Origin: Roseimaritima ulvae | GTDB taxonomy: Bacteria; Planctomycetota; Planctomycetia; Pirellulales; Pirellulaceae | Length of the DNA stretch: 64,000 nt | Direction of reading: 5' to 3' | NCBI RefSeq assembly: GCF_008065135.1 | Contig: NZ_CP042914.1 | Span: 7,793,404-7,857,403 of the forward strand | Shown: in pieces, positions 16,453 through 24,773 of the stretch | Layout of the letters: each line of letters begins with the position of its first letter | Numbering within the stretch: the first letter of the stretch is position 1 | Program-made: the position numbers and the translations under genes | Notes under the pieces: model-generated | The model's input: the letters and a program-made list of their open reading frames with translations, nothing else | Databases searched by the model: none | Told to the model about the DNA's origin: nothing

Positions 16453-18882
16453 ATGCCTGCCGCCTCGCCCCCGCCAATCCGGCCAGCGTCCCTTCGTGGT
16501 GGCAGTGTCGTGTCTTGCCGTCTTTTGGTAGCTACCTTCGCCAGAAGGTGGGCGTCCGACGGTTTCCACGCTCTGGCGAGCGTAGCTACGAAAGGGTGCT
16601 GCGCTGCGAGCGTGCGTTCCCAGTTGCCGGCCTTGCTAGCGGCTTGCAGCCTGGGGTTCAGCGTGTTGGGTTGTTCCCAATCCTCGCCACCGACGCCCGA
16701 CGCGACCGCAAATCCAACGGCCGATTCGGCCGCACAGCCCCGCAACAGCCACGACCGGATGGTTGCGGACCTAAAAATGATCCACCGCGCCAACTTGTAT
16801 GAACGCATGTTCCATGGCGAGTCCCCGGTCGAAGCGGACGAAGATCAACTGAACTACATCCCCGGCTCGGCCATCAAGCCAAGATTTGAGGTCCTGTATC
16901 GCGTCGGCAAGCGTCGACTATGGCGTGGCGAAACCGAACAAGCGATCGCGCACCTTAGGGAGGCGTTGCAATTGGCCGAACAGAGCAGCAGCCGCAAACC
17001 CAATAGCCTTTGGGAAAAAGCCACCTTCCAGTTGGGCTTGGCTTATCTGCGTAAAGGGGAAAACGAAAACTGTGTGGCGTGCACCAACGGCGAAAGTTGC
17101 TTGCTGCCGATCCGCGACCACGGCATCCACACTCAACAGACGGGCTCTCGCAAAGCGATCGACCTGTTCACTGCCCTGCTGCGTCACAACCCCGAACATC
17201 TTCAAGCCAAATGGCTACTAAACGTCGCCGCGATGACCGTTGGCGAGTATCCCGACGGCGTGCCCACGGAGTTCCTGGTAGATCCCGCACGGTTTGAATC
17301 GGACGTTCCCTTCCCCCGTTTTGCCAACATCGCCTCGGACAAGAATCTCGCCACCGTCAATCTATCGGGAGGCAGTATCGTCGATGACTTCGACAATGAC
17401 GGCGACCTGGACATCATGACCAGTTCGTGGGCATCCGGCGATCAAATCCAATTTTTCAGAAACCAGGATGGCGAGTTCGAAAACGCCACCGACGAAGCCG
17501 GGCTAACGGGACTCTACGGCGGGCTTAATTTAATCCACGCCGACTATGACAACGATGGGGACCTGGACGTGCTGGTGTTGCGAGGCGCCTGGATGAATCA
17601 AGCCGGCTGCATTCCCAATTCATTGCTGCAAAATGACGGCAGTGGCCACTTTCGCGATGTCACCTACGACTGTGGAATCGGCCAGCGCCCCTGCCCCACG
17701 CAAACCGCCGCTTGGTTCGACTACGACAACGATGGCGATCTGGATCTGTACATTGGCAACGAGCATCTGCCCTGCGAACTGTTTAACAACAACGGGCACG
17801 GCCAGTTTCGTAACGTGGCCGCCCAAGCGGGCGTGCAGAACAACAGCTTTACCAAAGGCGTGACCTGTGGCGACGTCAACGGCGACGATTTTCCAGACAT
17901 CTATGTCTCCAATCTCGACGACGACAATCGACTGTACATCAACAATCAGGACGGCACCTTTACCGACGTGGCGGCCGAGCGGGGTGTCACCGGACCGAAG
18001 ATGAGTTTCCCCGTCTGGTTCTGGGACTTTAACCAAGACGGCGCATTGGATTTATATGTCGCCAGCTACTCCTACGATCTGACCTACATCGCTGACAAAT
18101 ACTTCGGCGAACCGCTGCCAGCCGAACGCGATGCTTTATACCAAGGCGATGGGCAAGGCGGATTCGTGGAAGTCGGCAAGCAACAAAGCGTCCACGGCTT
18201 TACCCAACCCATGGGAGCAAACTTTGGAGACCTGGACAACGACGGCTATCCGGATTTTTATCTGGGTACCGGCTACCCGGGCTACGAGGCGCTGATGCCC
18301 AACCTGATGTTTTGGAATCAACGCGGGCAAGGCTTTGCCGATGTCACCACGGCGGGCGGATTTGGACACTTACAAAAAGGCCACGGCATCGCCTTTGCCG
18401 ACATCGACAACGACGGTGACCAGGATGTGTTCGCCGAAATGGGCGGCGCCTTCCCCGGAGATCAAGCCGCCAATGCGCTCTACGAAAATCCCGGCTTCGG
18501 AAACCATCAAATCACCATCAAACTGATTGGCCAGCAGTCTAACCGCTCGGCCATCGGGGCTCGCATCACCGCCGAAATTATCGAAGAGGGAACACCTCGC
18601 AGCGTCTACAAATGGGTGAACAGTGGCGGTAGTTTCGGCGCCAATCCGCTGCGGCAAACCATCGGTCTGGGCGCGGCCGAACGCATCGAGCAATTGAAAA
18701 TTTACTGGCCCACAACCGGCAAGACTCAAGTCTTCCAGGACGTGGCTGCCGATCAATCGATCGAGGTTGTTGAAGGTGGCAAGGAATTTACCCAATCGCG
18801 AATATCGCTGCGTGTAGGATCCAGTTCCAACACCCGATCGGCCGCGGCTCGCGCCTTACCCCGTTCGCCCATCTCCCAGTAA
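16453..18882 (+). CDS. TPR–VCBS–ASPIC lipoprotein
   Basis: 809 residues from ATG 16453. The first 53 residues contain a translated family 1 palindrome (LVATFARRWASDGF, HALASVATKG). The lipoprotein signal comes after it (LPALLAACSLGFSVLGC), so GTG 16612 is a good alternative start. Residues about 140–265 form TPR-like helices with a cysteine-bearing insert (NENCVACTNGESC). VCBS/FG-GAP repeats follow (DFDNDGDLDIMT, DYDNDGDLDVLV, DYDNDGDLDLYI, DLDNDGYPDFYL), then an ASPIC/UnbV domain (IKLIGQQSNRSAIGARITAE; IYWPTTGKTQVF). The final 130 bases are antisense to the end of the heptahaem cytochrome gene. It sits between two multihaem cytochrome genes and was probably retained as part of the same surface redox function. 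Confidence 0.87.
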   Translation: MPAASPPPIRPASLRGGSVVSCRLLVATFARRWASDGFHALASVATKGCCAASVRSQLPALLAACSLGFSVLGCSQSSPPTPDATANPTADSAAQPRNSHDRMVADLKMIHRANLYERMFHGESPVEADEDQLNYIPGSAIKPRFEVLYRVGKRRLWRGETEQAIAHLREALQLAEQSSSRKPNSLWEKATFQLGLAYLRKGENENCVACTNGESCLLPIRDHGIHTQQTGSRKAIDLFTALLRHNPEHLQAKWLLNVAAMTVGEYPDGVPTEFLVDPARFESDVPFPRFANIASDKNLATVNLSGGSIVDDFDNDGDLDIMTSSWASGDQIQFFRNQDGEFENATDEAGLTGLYGGLNLIHADYDNDGDLDVLVLRGAWMNQAGCIPNSLLQNDGSGHFRDVTYDCGIGQRPCPTQTAAWFDYDNDGDLDLYIGNEHLPCELFNNNGHGQFRNVAAQAGVQNNSFTKGVTCGDVNGDDFPDIYVSNLDDDNRLYINNQDGTFTDVAAERGVTGPKMSFPVWFWDFNQDGALDLYVASYSYDLTYIADKYFGEPLPAERDALYQGDGQGGFVEVGKQQSVHGFTQPMGANFGDLDNDGYPDFYLGTGYPGYEALMPNLMFWNQRGQGFADVTTAGGFGHLQKGHGIAFADIDNDGDQDVFAEMGGAFPGDQAANALYENPGFGNHQITIKLIGQQSNRSAIGARITAEIIEEGTPRSVYKWVNSGGSFGANPLRQTIGLGAAERIEQLKIYWPTTGKTQVFQDVAADQSIEVVEGGKEFTQSRISLRVGSSSNTRSAAARALPRSPISQ
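16528..16589. repeat. Palindrome family 1 read in frame at the N-terminus of the TPR–VCBS gene
   Basis: GTAGCTACCTTCGCCAGAAG pairs with CTCTGGCGAGCGTAGCTAC across a short loop. Both arms are translated, giving VATFARRW and LASVATKG, ahead of the lipoprotein signal. Confidence 0.9.
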
Positions 18883-20588
18883 AGTTGGGCCTGATACACA
18901 TGCCACTGCGGGTCACTGGGCGCGATTTCCAGCAAGCGATCCAAATACCGCTGGGCGGCCGTTTGGTCTTGCAACTGCAGCGACAGCACGACTAAACCAC
19001 CCAGCGCCGTTTCATCCTCCGGCTGGATTTCCAACACACGTTCCCAAAAACGACGGGCCACCGTCGGTTGGCCCGTCAAAAGATACGACGCAGCGAGTTC
19101 GCTGAGGGCGGTTTGATCCTTTCCCAACGCGTCGAAAATGCGATCCACTTCGTCTTCGGACACACCCGGCGGCAATAGCCAACGACGCGCCATGGCGGCT
19201 TGGTTTGCATCGCGGCCTTTCCAGGCTTCGATCATCGCGGCGATACCGCGAGCACGAGAGACTTCCCAATCCGGCAACCGCTGCTCGGCTCCGTCGAACA
19301 CCGGCCACTTCTGCGGCGGCTCCGGTAGCGACCAGGGCTCCTGCGGCCGCTTGGCGATGCGATGATCCGTCTGTGAGGTATGAGGCACATCGGTCGCGCC
19401 CATGGGCGGCATGTGACAATGAATGCAGGAACCGTTAGCCGGCGGCAATTGCTGTTGCTCATGGGGCAGAGAACATCCCGCTTCACGATGACAATTCAAA
19501 CAGCGGTCCTGGTAATGGGCGACGCGTTGCTGCGGAGCCAGTCGCCGATGCGGATCGTGACAGGAGACACACCCCAACTCGCCTCCGGAGCCCTCGTAAC
19601 AACGACTCGCTCGCATCTGCTCTACTTGGCTGACCACCTGCGGACGCCCCTTGCGGTCCACTCGACGGCTGCCCATCAGAACCACAAACACATCTTCCAG
19701 CAAATCGCCCGGTCGAAAATCAAAGAACTCGCGGCCGTAGCGGGGAATCACGTGCTCGCCCTGCAGATGGCATTGATTGCACACGCTTTCCCGCGCGGCG
19801 GTGGAGAGGTCTGCAGGATTCACGATCGTGTCTTCGGCGATGCCGTGGGGATTCGATTTCGGTTCACGGTGCAAAGCCACGTGCTGGCGTCCGGGCCCGT
19901 GACAACGTTCACAGCCAACCGAGGCTTCGGCAAAAATGCGTCCCTGATAACGGTCTGGACCGATGGATTCCATCTGGCCCGCATGGCAGTACAGACATCC
20001 GTCACCGATGCGGCGTTGGAAACCCGCATGCCCTTTCGGATCGTAGCCCGGCGACAGATCCCAGTGTGCACCGTTGGCATACCACCCCAGCGGCGACTGA
20101 TACAGGCTGCCATCCTTTTCCACCAGGTAAGTTCGGCCTCGCTGCCCGGACCCTAAAGCGAACTTCACCTCTTCGGATTGGTCAAACACCACGTCTCCTC
20201 GGTCGTCCACCAACATCTGATGATGGATCATCCGATCGTCCTGCAACTGCACGCGGTACTGCAGCGGCCCAGCGATATCCAACGGGTCCGGCGGATCGCC
20301 TTCGATGGGCTTGGCATCCGCGACGGTGTTCAGCGATTGCCCCATGGGATGCGCGGCAAACTGTGAGGCGATCTCCTCGTGACAGTCCGCGCAAACCTTG
20401 CTGCCCACATAGCCATCCGGCCGCGCCTCCGGCAGCGGGGGACGGCGACTGAGCTGAGAGGTCTGCGTGCGGTTGGTGCCAGGCCCGGGAACGGCCGGTT
20501 TAGAAGTTGATCCGCCGCATCCCGCTCCGGCTGCCCCCGCAATCGCGAGAATCAAAAATGCCAGGTCATACCGAAAAAATGTCGACAA
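18753..20588 (-). CDS. Heptahaem cytochrome c lipoprotein with TPR tail
   Basis: 611 residues from TTG 20588, chosen because AAAGGA stands six bases upstream and a lipoprotein signal follows at once (LAFLILAIAGAAGAGC). Upstream in-frame ATG codons would add 45 residues unlike any signal. Seven CXXCH sites are visible: CADCH, CLYCH, CERCH, CNQCH, CVSCH, CLNCH and CIHCH. After about residue 480 the chain is helical with TPR spacing (VLEIQPEDETALGGLVVLSL; LLEIAPSDPQWHVYQAQLYW). It is probably anchored on the periplasmic face and carries electrons, the TPR part giving protein contacts. Tail-to-tail overlap of 130 bp with the VCBS–ASPIC gene, which together with the octahaem gene points to one functional cluster. 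Confidence 0.85.
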   Translation of the reverse strand: MSTFFRYDLAFLILAIAGAAGAGCGGSTSKPAVPGPGTNRTQTSQLSRRPPLPEARPDGYVGSKVCADCHEEIASQFAAHPMGQSLNTVADAKPIEGDPPDPLDIAGPLQYRVQLQDDRMIHHQMLVDDRGDVVFDQSEEVKFALGSGQRGRTYLVEKDGSLYQSPLGWYANGAHWDLSPGYDPKGHAGFQRRIGDGCLYCHAGQMESIGPDRYQGRIFAEASVGCERCHGPGRQHVALHREPKSNPHGIAEDTIVNPADLSTAARESVCNQCHLQGEHVIPRYGREFFDFRPGDLLEDVFVVLMGSRRVDRKGRPQVVSQVEQMRASRCYEGSGGELGCVSCHDPHRRLAPQQRVAHYQDRCLNCHREAGCSLPHEQQQLPPANGSCIHCHMPPMGATDVPHTSQTDHRIAKRPQEPWSLPEPPQKWPVFDGAEQRLPDWEVSRARGIAAMIEAWKGRDANQAAMARRWLLPPGVSEDEVDRIFDALGKDQTALSELAASYLLTGQPTVARRFWERVLEIQPEDETALGGLVVLSLQLQDQTAAQRYLDRLLEIAPSDPQWHVYQAQLYWEMGERGKARAAADRVLELDPTRSDIRDWVNSLPPSTTSID

Positions 20589-20829
20589 ATAGAATCCTTT
20601 AACCGTTCGATCGCAGGGCAAACGATGAGCGAAGCGTGTTCCAGCCAACATACCAGCGAGGCCCTCTGCCGACCACCCAAACGTCTCAAACGCCGCCCTC
20701 GGGTTATTCATCAGCCGCAACACGCTAGCGTCCGGTTCCCTCGCGCATCGACAGCGCCCGAAAACCGGGGGCTAGCGCCCAAACGGCTGCTATATTCAAC
20801 TATCTTGCAGCTTTTCTGACCTCACCGCG

Positions 20830-20835
20830 TATACT
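20830..20835 (+). promoter_or_regulatory. -10 element (TATACT) placed for leaderless transcription
   Basis: TATACT ends seven bases before ATG 20842, and a TTGCAG at 20805–20810 could serve as a loosely spaced -35 box. A start point about seven bases downstream of the -10 would fall on the start codon itself. No Shine-Dalgarno sequence is visible. Confidence 0.45.
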
Positions 20836-20841
20836 GTTTGA

Positions 20842-22179
20842 ATGTCCAAGACACGCTCCAAAAACAAATCGCCCAAGCGTCCGCCTTCGCGCGAGAAGAC
20901 CTCGACGCGGGAGCAGGAAGCCAACGCCGCGAGCTCCAAGGCGGCTGTCGACACGGCAAGCTCGACGAAGGGCAAGCCGCGATTTCGCCGCCGCACAAAG
21001 ATCATCCTCACCGCGCTGCTATGTGTGCTCGGGTGGCTGGCCTATCGATCCGTCGAAGTCTACCGGCTTCGCAAAATGGCTTGGGATGCCGCCGAAGCGA
21101 GGCAAGCCGGCGACTGGAAACGACTGGAGGCGATCTGCAGCCGCTGGGGCAAAAGCGATCCGCATACCGCCATCCCCTGGATCTTGGCAGCCGAAGCGGC
21201 CGAACGTCAGAGCACGATGAAACGGGCGGCAGCCTATCTGGAACAATTGCCTCCCGAGGCTCCGCAAACGCCCGACATGCTGCTGCAACTGGCTACCATC
21301 TACTTCGGAACGCTGAACGAACCGCTTAAAGGCGAAGCTACGTACCACCGGGCCTTGGAAATCGACCCGCTATTCAAAGAAGGACATCGTCGTCTGATTT
21401 TCCACTATGGCATCACGCTACAGCGAGTCAAAATGGCTCAACAAGCTCGCTTGGCGATTCAACTGGACTGCGATTTCCCGGAGACCTATGTCTACCTGAT
21501 GGGAGCCAATTGGCTGACGTTTTCCAACGCCTATGAGTTCAACGGGAAATGGTTGCAATCGGGCACCAACGACGAACTGTTCCAAGTCGCCCAGCTGGTG
21601 CATTGGGCGGGTGCGTCTGGCCTGGAAAACACCTCCGCGGATGTCGAAGAAGTTGACAGTACCCGAGCTAAAAACGCTCAACACAGGCAGCTTCTGAATG
21701 AGTGCTTTAAGAAGTATCCCACCAACCCGGAATTGCTGGCCTACTTCCTGAAGCAAGAAACCATTCAAGGAAATGTCGAAGCCGTCGAGAAACTGCTCGC
21801 CGATGTTCCCGCCGAAGCCGCTGAAGACAACCGATTCTGGCACTTCAAAGGCTGGCTACACGCCACCCGCGATGAATTGGAAGACGCGGAGGCATGTTAC
21901 CGCAAAGCCCTTGAGCTGAATCCGTACGCTTGGGAAAGCCAGTTTGAATTGGCTGGTGTGCTGCGAAAATCGCAGCGATTCGATGAAGTGGAAACCCTGA
22001 CGGCGTTGTACCTCGAAGGCAAAGCCCTCCGCAAAACCATCCTCCAGTTACCCGATGTGCAATCCGTCCCGCCTCCCGTCCTGACCCAGATGCACCACTA
22101 TGCCGTCGGCTGTGGAGATACCGAAGTCGCCCAACACCTAGCCAAACGGATAGAGCAAATTCAATTCGGCGGTAACTAG
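20842..22179 (+). CDS. Membrane-anchored TPR protein
   Basis: 445 residues. A basic, Ser/Thr/Lys-rich cytoplasmic N-terminus (about 50 residues) is followed by one membrane helix (KIILTALLCVLGWLAYRSV, about 54–72). The rest is TPR-like helices (YHRALEIDPLFKEGHRRLIF; DAEACYRKALELNPYAWESQ), probably on the outer side of the cytoplasmic membrane. The context (multihaem cytochrome and VCBS–ASPIC genes upstream) resembles planctomycete loci where such scaffolds accompany ASPIC proteins. Partner and function are unknown. Translation may be leaderless. Confidence 0.78.
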   Translation: MSKTRSKNKSPKRPPSREKTSTREQEANAASSKAAVDTASSTKGKPRFRRRTKIILTALLCVLGWLAYRSVEVYRLRKMAWDAAEARQAGDWKRLEAICSRWGKSDPHTAIPWILAAEAAERQSTMKRAAAYLEQLPPEAPQTPDMLLQLATIYFGTLNEPLKGEATYHRALEIDPLFKEGHRRLIFHYGITLQRVKMAQQARLAIQLDCDFPETYVYLMGANWLTFSNAYEFNGKWLQSGTNDELFQVAQLVHWAGASGLENTSADVEEVDSTRAKNAQHRQLLNECFKKYPTNPELLAYFLKQETIQGNVEAVEKLLADVPAEAAEDNRFWHFKGWLHATRDELEDAEACYRKALELNPYAWESQFELAGVLRKSQRFDEVETLTALYLEGKALRKTILQLPDVQSVPPPVLTQMHHYAVGCGDTEVAQHLAKRIEQIQFGGN

Positions 22180-22253
22180 TGCTTTGTCCAAGGTTAAGAT
22201 GAGGCCAGTCTCTAAGATCAAATGTTGACGCAGCAATCGGCAACCACGAAGAT

Positions 22254-22268
22254 AAGACATCTCGTCTA
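22254..22268. promoter_or_regulatory. Operator-like palindrome AAGACATCTCGTCTA, copy 1
   Basis: It lies 27–41 bp upstream of ATG 22295. The AGACA and CGTCT arms are almost palindromic about a 3-bp centre. Near-identical copies lie at 23191 and 42975, each upstream of genes of the same region. Confidence 0.6.
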
Positions 22269-22294
22269 ACAACATTTCTTGTGGAAGCGGATTT

Positions 22295-23119
22295 ATGTTT
22301 ACGTGTTGTCGTTGGCTGATAGCAGGTTGTCTGGCCTGGGCGTGTGTGATCGGCAGTGCGTGGGGACAACCACCGCTCGACACGTTGCCTGACGCTCGGG
22401 CTCGCATCCAAAAACAGGAAGCGCGTTTGCTGTCGACACTGCAAATGACTCCAGCCGACGCAGTGGGCTCGCCCCAGCCGATTGCCTTATCGAAAAAACC
22501 TGTTCTCCGCTACGACGATCCCACCCGCGCCAATGAATTTGGTTCGGTCTGGCTGTGGTCCGCCGATGGGCGTCCCACTGCCCTGCTCGATTCTTACCGC
22601 CACACCGAAGGCCTATGGGCGATGGTCACCGTGCAATTGGATGACGGCGCCTTCGACGTGGCCATGGATGGTCAACCGTGGTGGACACCGCGCGAGCCGG
22701 AAGTCAACTGGCTGCCCGTGCCCAACGGCGATTCCGTGGCCGCCAACGAACGCACGCGGATGATCCAGATGAGAAACATCGCCAGAAAATTTGCCGCTCA
22801 TGAATTTTGGGATCCGAACAATTCACGTTTCGAACTGCGACTGCTGCCACGCCCACTGCATCGCTACAAAGACACCGCACGCGGCATTCAGGACGGCACC
22901 GTGTTCGTCTTCGCCAATGGCACCAACCCCGAAATCATCTTGATGCTGGAAGCTCGCGGCAAAGGCTCCGATCTTGCCTGGCAGATGGGATTCGCTCGCC
23001 TGGGACACGCCGAAATGCATGTCCTGCTCGACCAACAGACCATCTGGACCGTGCCTCGAGCCAACCCCACCAAGCGCAGCGAAAGCTATTGGTTGGATTT
23101 TGTTCAAGATCCTAATTAG
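22295..23119 (+). CDS. Secreted protein of an unnamed paralogous family, member 1
   Basis: 274 residues with a signal peptide (LIAGCLAWACVIGSAWG, cleavage near AWG-QP). I do not recognise a named domain. Three conserved blocks are shared with the proteins at 41177 and 42110: an N-terminal strand pair (KKPVLRYDDPTR, VWLWSADGRP), a central helix (MIQMRNIARKFAA) and a C-terminal block (RLLPRPLHRY, NGTNPEIILMLEARG). The C-terminal part after it (MGFARLGHAEMHVLLDQQ) reads as beta-sheet. All three are exported and sit around the BlaI/MoxR operon. The start is ATG 22295, with GTGGAAG upstream. The operator-like palindrome at 22254 suggests co-regulation with that operon. Confidence 0.72.
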   Translation: MFTCCRWLIAGCLAWACVIGSAWGQPPLDTLPDARARIQKQEARLLSTLQMTPADAVGSPQPIALSKKPVLRYDDPTRANEFGSVWLWSADGRPTALLDSYRHTEGLWAMVTVQLDDGAFDVAMDGQPWWTPREPEVNWLPVPNGDSVAANERTRMIQMRNIARKFAAHEFWDPNNSRFELRLLPRPLHRYKDTARGIQDGTVFVFANGTNPEIILMLEARGKGSDLAWQMGFARLGHAEMHVLLDQQTIWTVPRANPTKRSESYWLDFVQDPN

Positions 23120-23180
23120 CTGTCTGCGAACCCCCGCTTGATTCTCGGCGGAACTCCCTCCAAAGCCCACAAGATTTTTC

Positions 23181-23209
23181 TTGACGACTTAAGACAACTC
23201 GTCTACATT
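23181..23209 (+). promoter_or_regulatory. Promoter TTGACG-17-TACATT with operator-like palindrome in the spacer
   Basis: TTGACG (23181–23186) and TACATT (23204–23209) are 17 bp apart. AAGACAACTCGTCTA (23191–23205) fills the spacer and touches the -10 box, the classic position for a repressor site. It would drive the long operon starting at 23259. The blaI-type gene within that operon makes autoregulation plausible. Confidence 0.65.
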
Positions 23210-23258
23210 GCCGATAGTGAGGGTGTTAAATCCTGGTCGGCAACGCGGAGAGCCTTGG

Positions 23259-24773
23259 ATGCGAACGTTTGCAGCTTGTTTATGGTTCGGTTGCTGTAGC
23301 CTGATCGGCCTGCCCGGTGTGGTGCAAGCCGATTCGCGTGGCGATGAACTTGCGCGGTGGCTGAATGAGCGTGGACAAGAAGTCTTTGGCCCGCTGCCCC
23401 AGCCCTGCGATGACTTGACCTTTGCACGGCGTCTGTACTTGGACATCCTCGGTCGCGTTCCCAGTGTATCGGAACTGCGTGACTTTCAATCCTGGGGCGA
23501 AAACCGCCGCAACCGGTTGATCGACCAACTGGTGTTCGGGGAAGGCGCACGGGCGGACACGTACAAACGGCTGTCGGCCCAACAGTTCGCTCGTCAATGG
23601 CGGCGCGTCTTGTTGCCGCCGGGAACCACGGTTGTTGGTTCGCCCGAACCGCTGGAAGCCTGGTTGCGTGAGGCTTTCGCCAACCAGACGGCCTTCGACC
23701 AGATCATGCAGGATCTAATCCGCCTCGAAACGCCGGTTTATTATCAGCAACTGGGCAGTCTGCCGGAAAACTATGCCGCCCAGGTGTCGCGGGTGGCGCT
23801 GGGCGTCCGGCTGGAATGCACGCAGTGTCACGACCATCCTTTTGTGGACTGGAAGCAACAAGACTTCTGGGGTATCGCGGCGTTTTACAGCGACGCCAGC
23901 CGGTCCGTGGCGGCCCCCAACGCTTCTCAGCCGGCGGCCGAAGCCGGATCGATACGCTACGAAGGCATGGAGTATCCCGCGAAATTCCTGTGGTCCGATG
24001 CGCCGTTAGAAAAGGCCGAGCAGGCGCCGCGGACGCGGTTGGCCCACTGGGTGACGGCGGCGGACAATCCACACTTCTCCGCTGTGGCGGTAAATCGTTT
24101 CTGGCAGCATTTGGTCGGTCGGGGCTGGTTTGCCGATGTGGAGAATTTTGATCTGGCGACACCTGATCAACGCCGGGTGTTGGATGAATTTGGTCAACGC
24201 TTCGCCGACAGTGGTTTTAATATCGACCGCTTAACGGCGGCCATTTGCAAGTCGGCCTGGTATCAAGCCGAAAGCGGATCGCCCGAAGACGTTTCTCAGG
24301 CGGAGACCTTTGTACGAACGCTAAAAGTCAACAGCCCCGAGCAGGTGTTCGACTCGCTGGAACAAAGTCTGTTGTTGCCGATCAGCCGGATCGATCCCAC
24401 GGCCCCGCGGTGGTCAGGCGACCGCATACAGCTGGTCAGCCGGCTGAGCGAAACGACCGGCGCGACTCCCGAAGATTACGCTTCGGGGATTCCTCAAGCG
24501 CTGTTGTTGATGAACGGAAAAATCACCAGTGACGCCATCGACTTGCAGCGCAGCAGGTTACTGCGGGCGGTGCTCGATTCGCCTTTTTTCAACCAACGCG
24601 ACCGCATCGAAACCCTGTACCTGGCCGTGCTGACTCGCCGCCCCACGACCGAAGAACAAACCGCGCTGGCGCACTACCTGGAATCCCAGGACGACGATGC
24701 GGCACGGCAGCGTGCGTATGGTGAAATTCTGTGGGCCCTGCTAAACAGTCCGGAGTTCGTATTATGTCGTTAG
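23259..24773 (+). CDS. DUF1549/DUF1553 domain protein
   Basis: 504 residues. ATG 23259 follows GGAG at eight bases and opens a signal peptide (LWFGCCSLIGLPGVVQA). Residues about 35–210 are DUF1549 (FARRLYLDILGRVPSVSEL; LGVRLECTQCHDHPFVDWKQ, with a CXXCH that could bind haem). Residues about 250–490 are DUF1553 (VAVNRFWQHLVGRGWFADVE; LYLAVLTRRPTTEEQTAL; EILWALLNSPEFV at the end). These proteins are very common in planctomycetes, usually beside a DUF1501 protein as here, and are thought to act outside the cytoplasm, possibly in polysaccharide use. Function is unproven. First gene of the long operon; overlaps the next gene by ten bases. Confidence 0.92.
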   Translation: MRTFAACLWFGCCSLIGLPGVVQADSRGDELARWLNERGQEVFGPLPQPCDDLTFARRLYLDILGRVPSVSELRDFQSWGENRRNRLIDQLVFGEGARADTYKRLSAQQFARQWRRVLLPPGTTVVGSPEPLEAWLREAFANQTAFDQIMQDLIRLETPVYYQQLGSLPENYAAQVSRVALGVRLECTQCHDHPFVDWKQQDFWGIAAFYSDASRSVAAPNASQPAAEAGSIRYEGMEYPAKFLWSDAPLEKAEQAPRTRLAHWVTAADNPHFSAVAVNRFWQHLVGRGWFADVENFDLATPDQRRVLDEFGQRFADSGFNIDRLTAAICKSAWYQAESGSPEDVSQAETFVRTLKVNSPEQVFDSLEQSLLLPISRIDPTAPRWSGDRIQLVSRLSETTGATPEDYASGIPQALLLMNGKITSDAIDLQRSRLLRAVLDSPFFNQRDRIETLYLAVLTRRPTTEEQTALAHYLESQDDDAARQRAYGEILWALLNSPEFVLCR

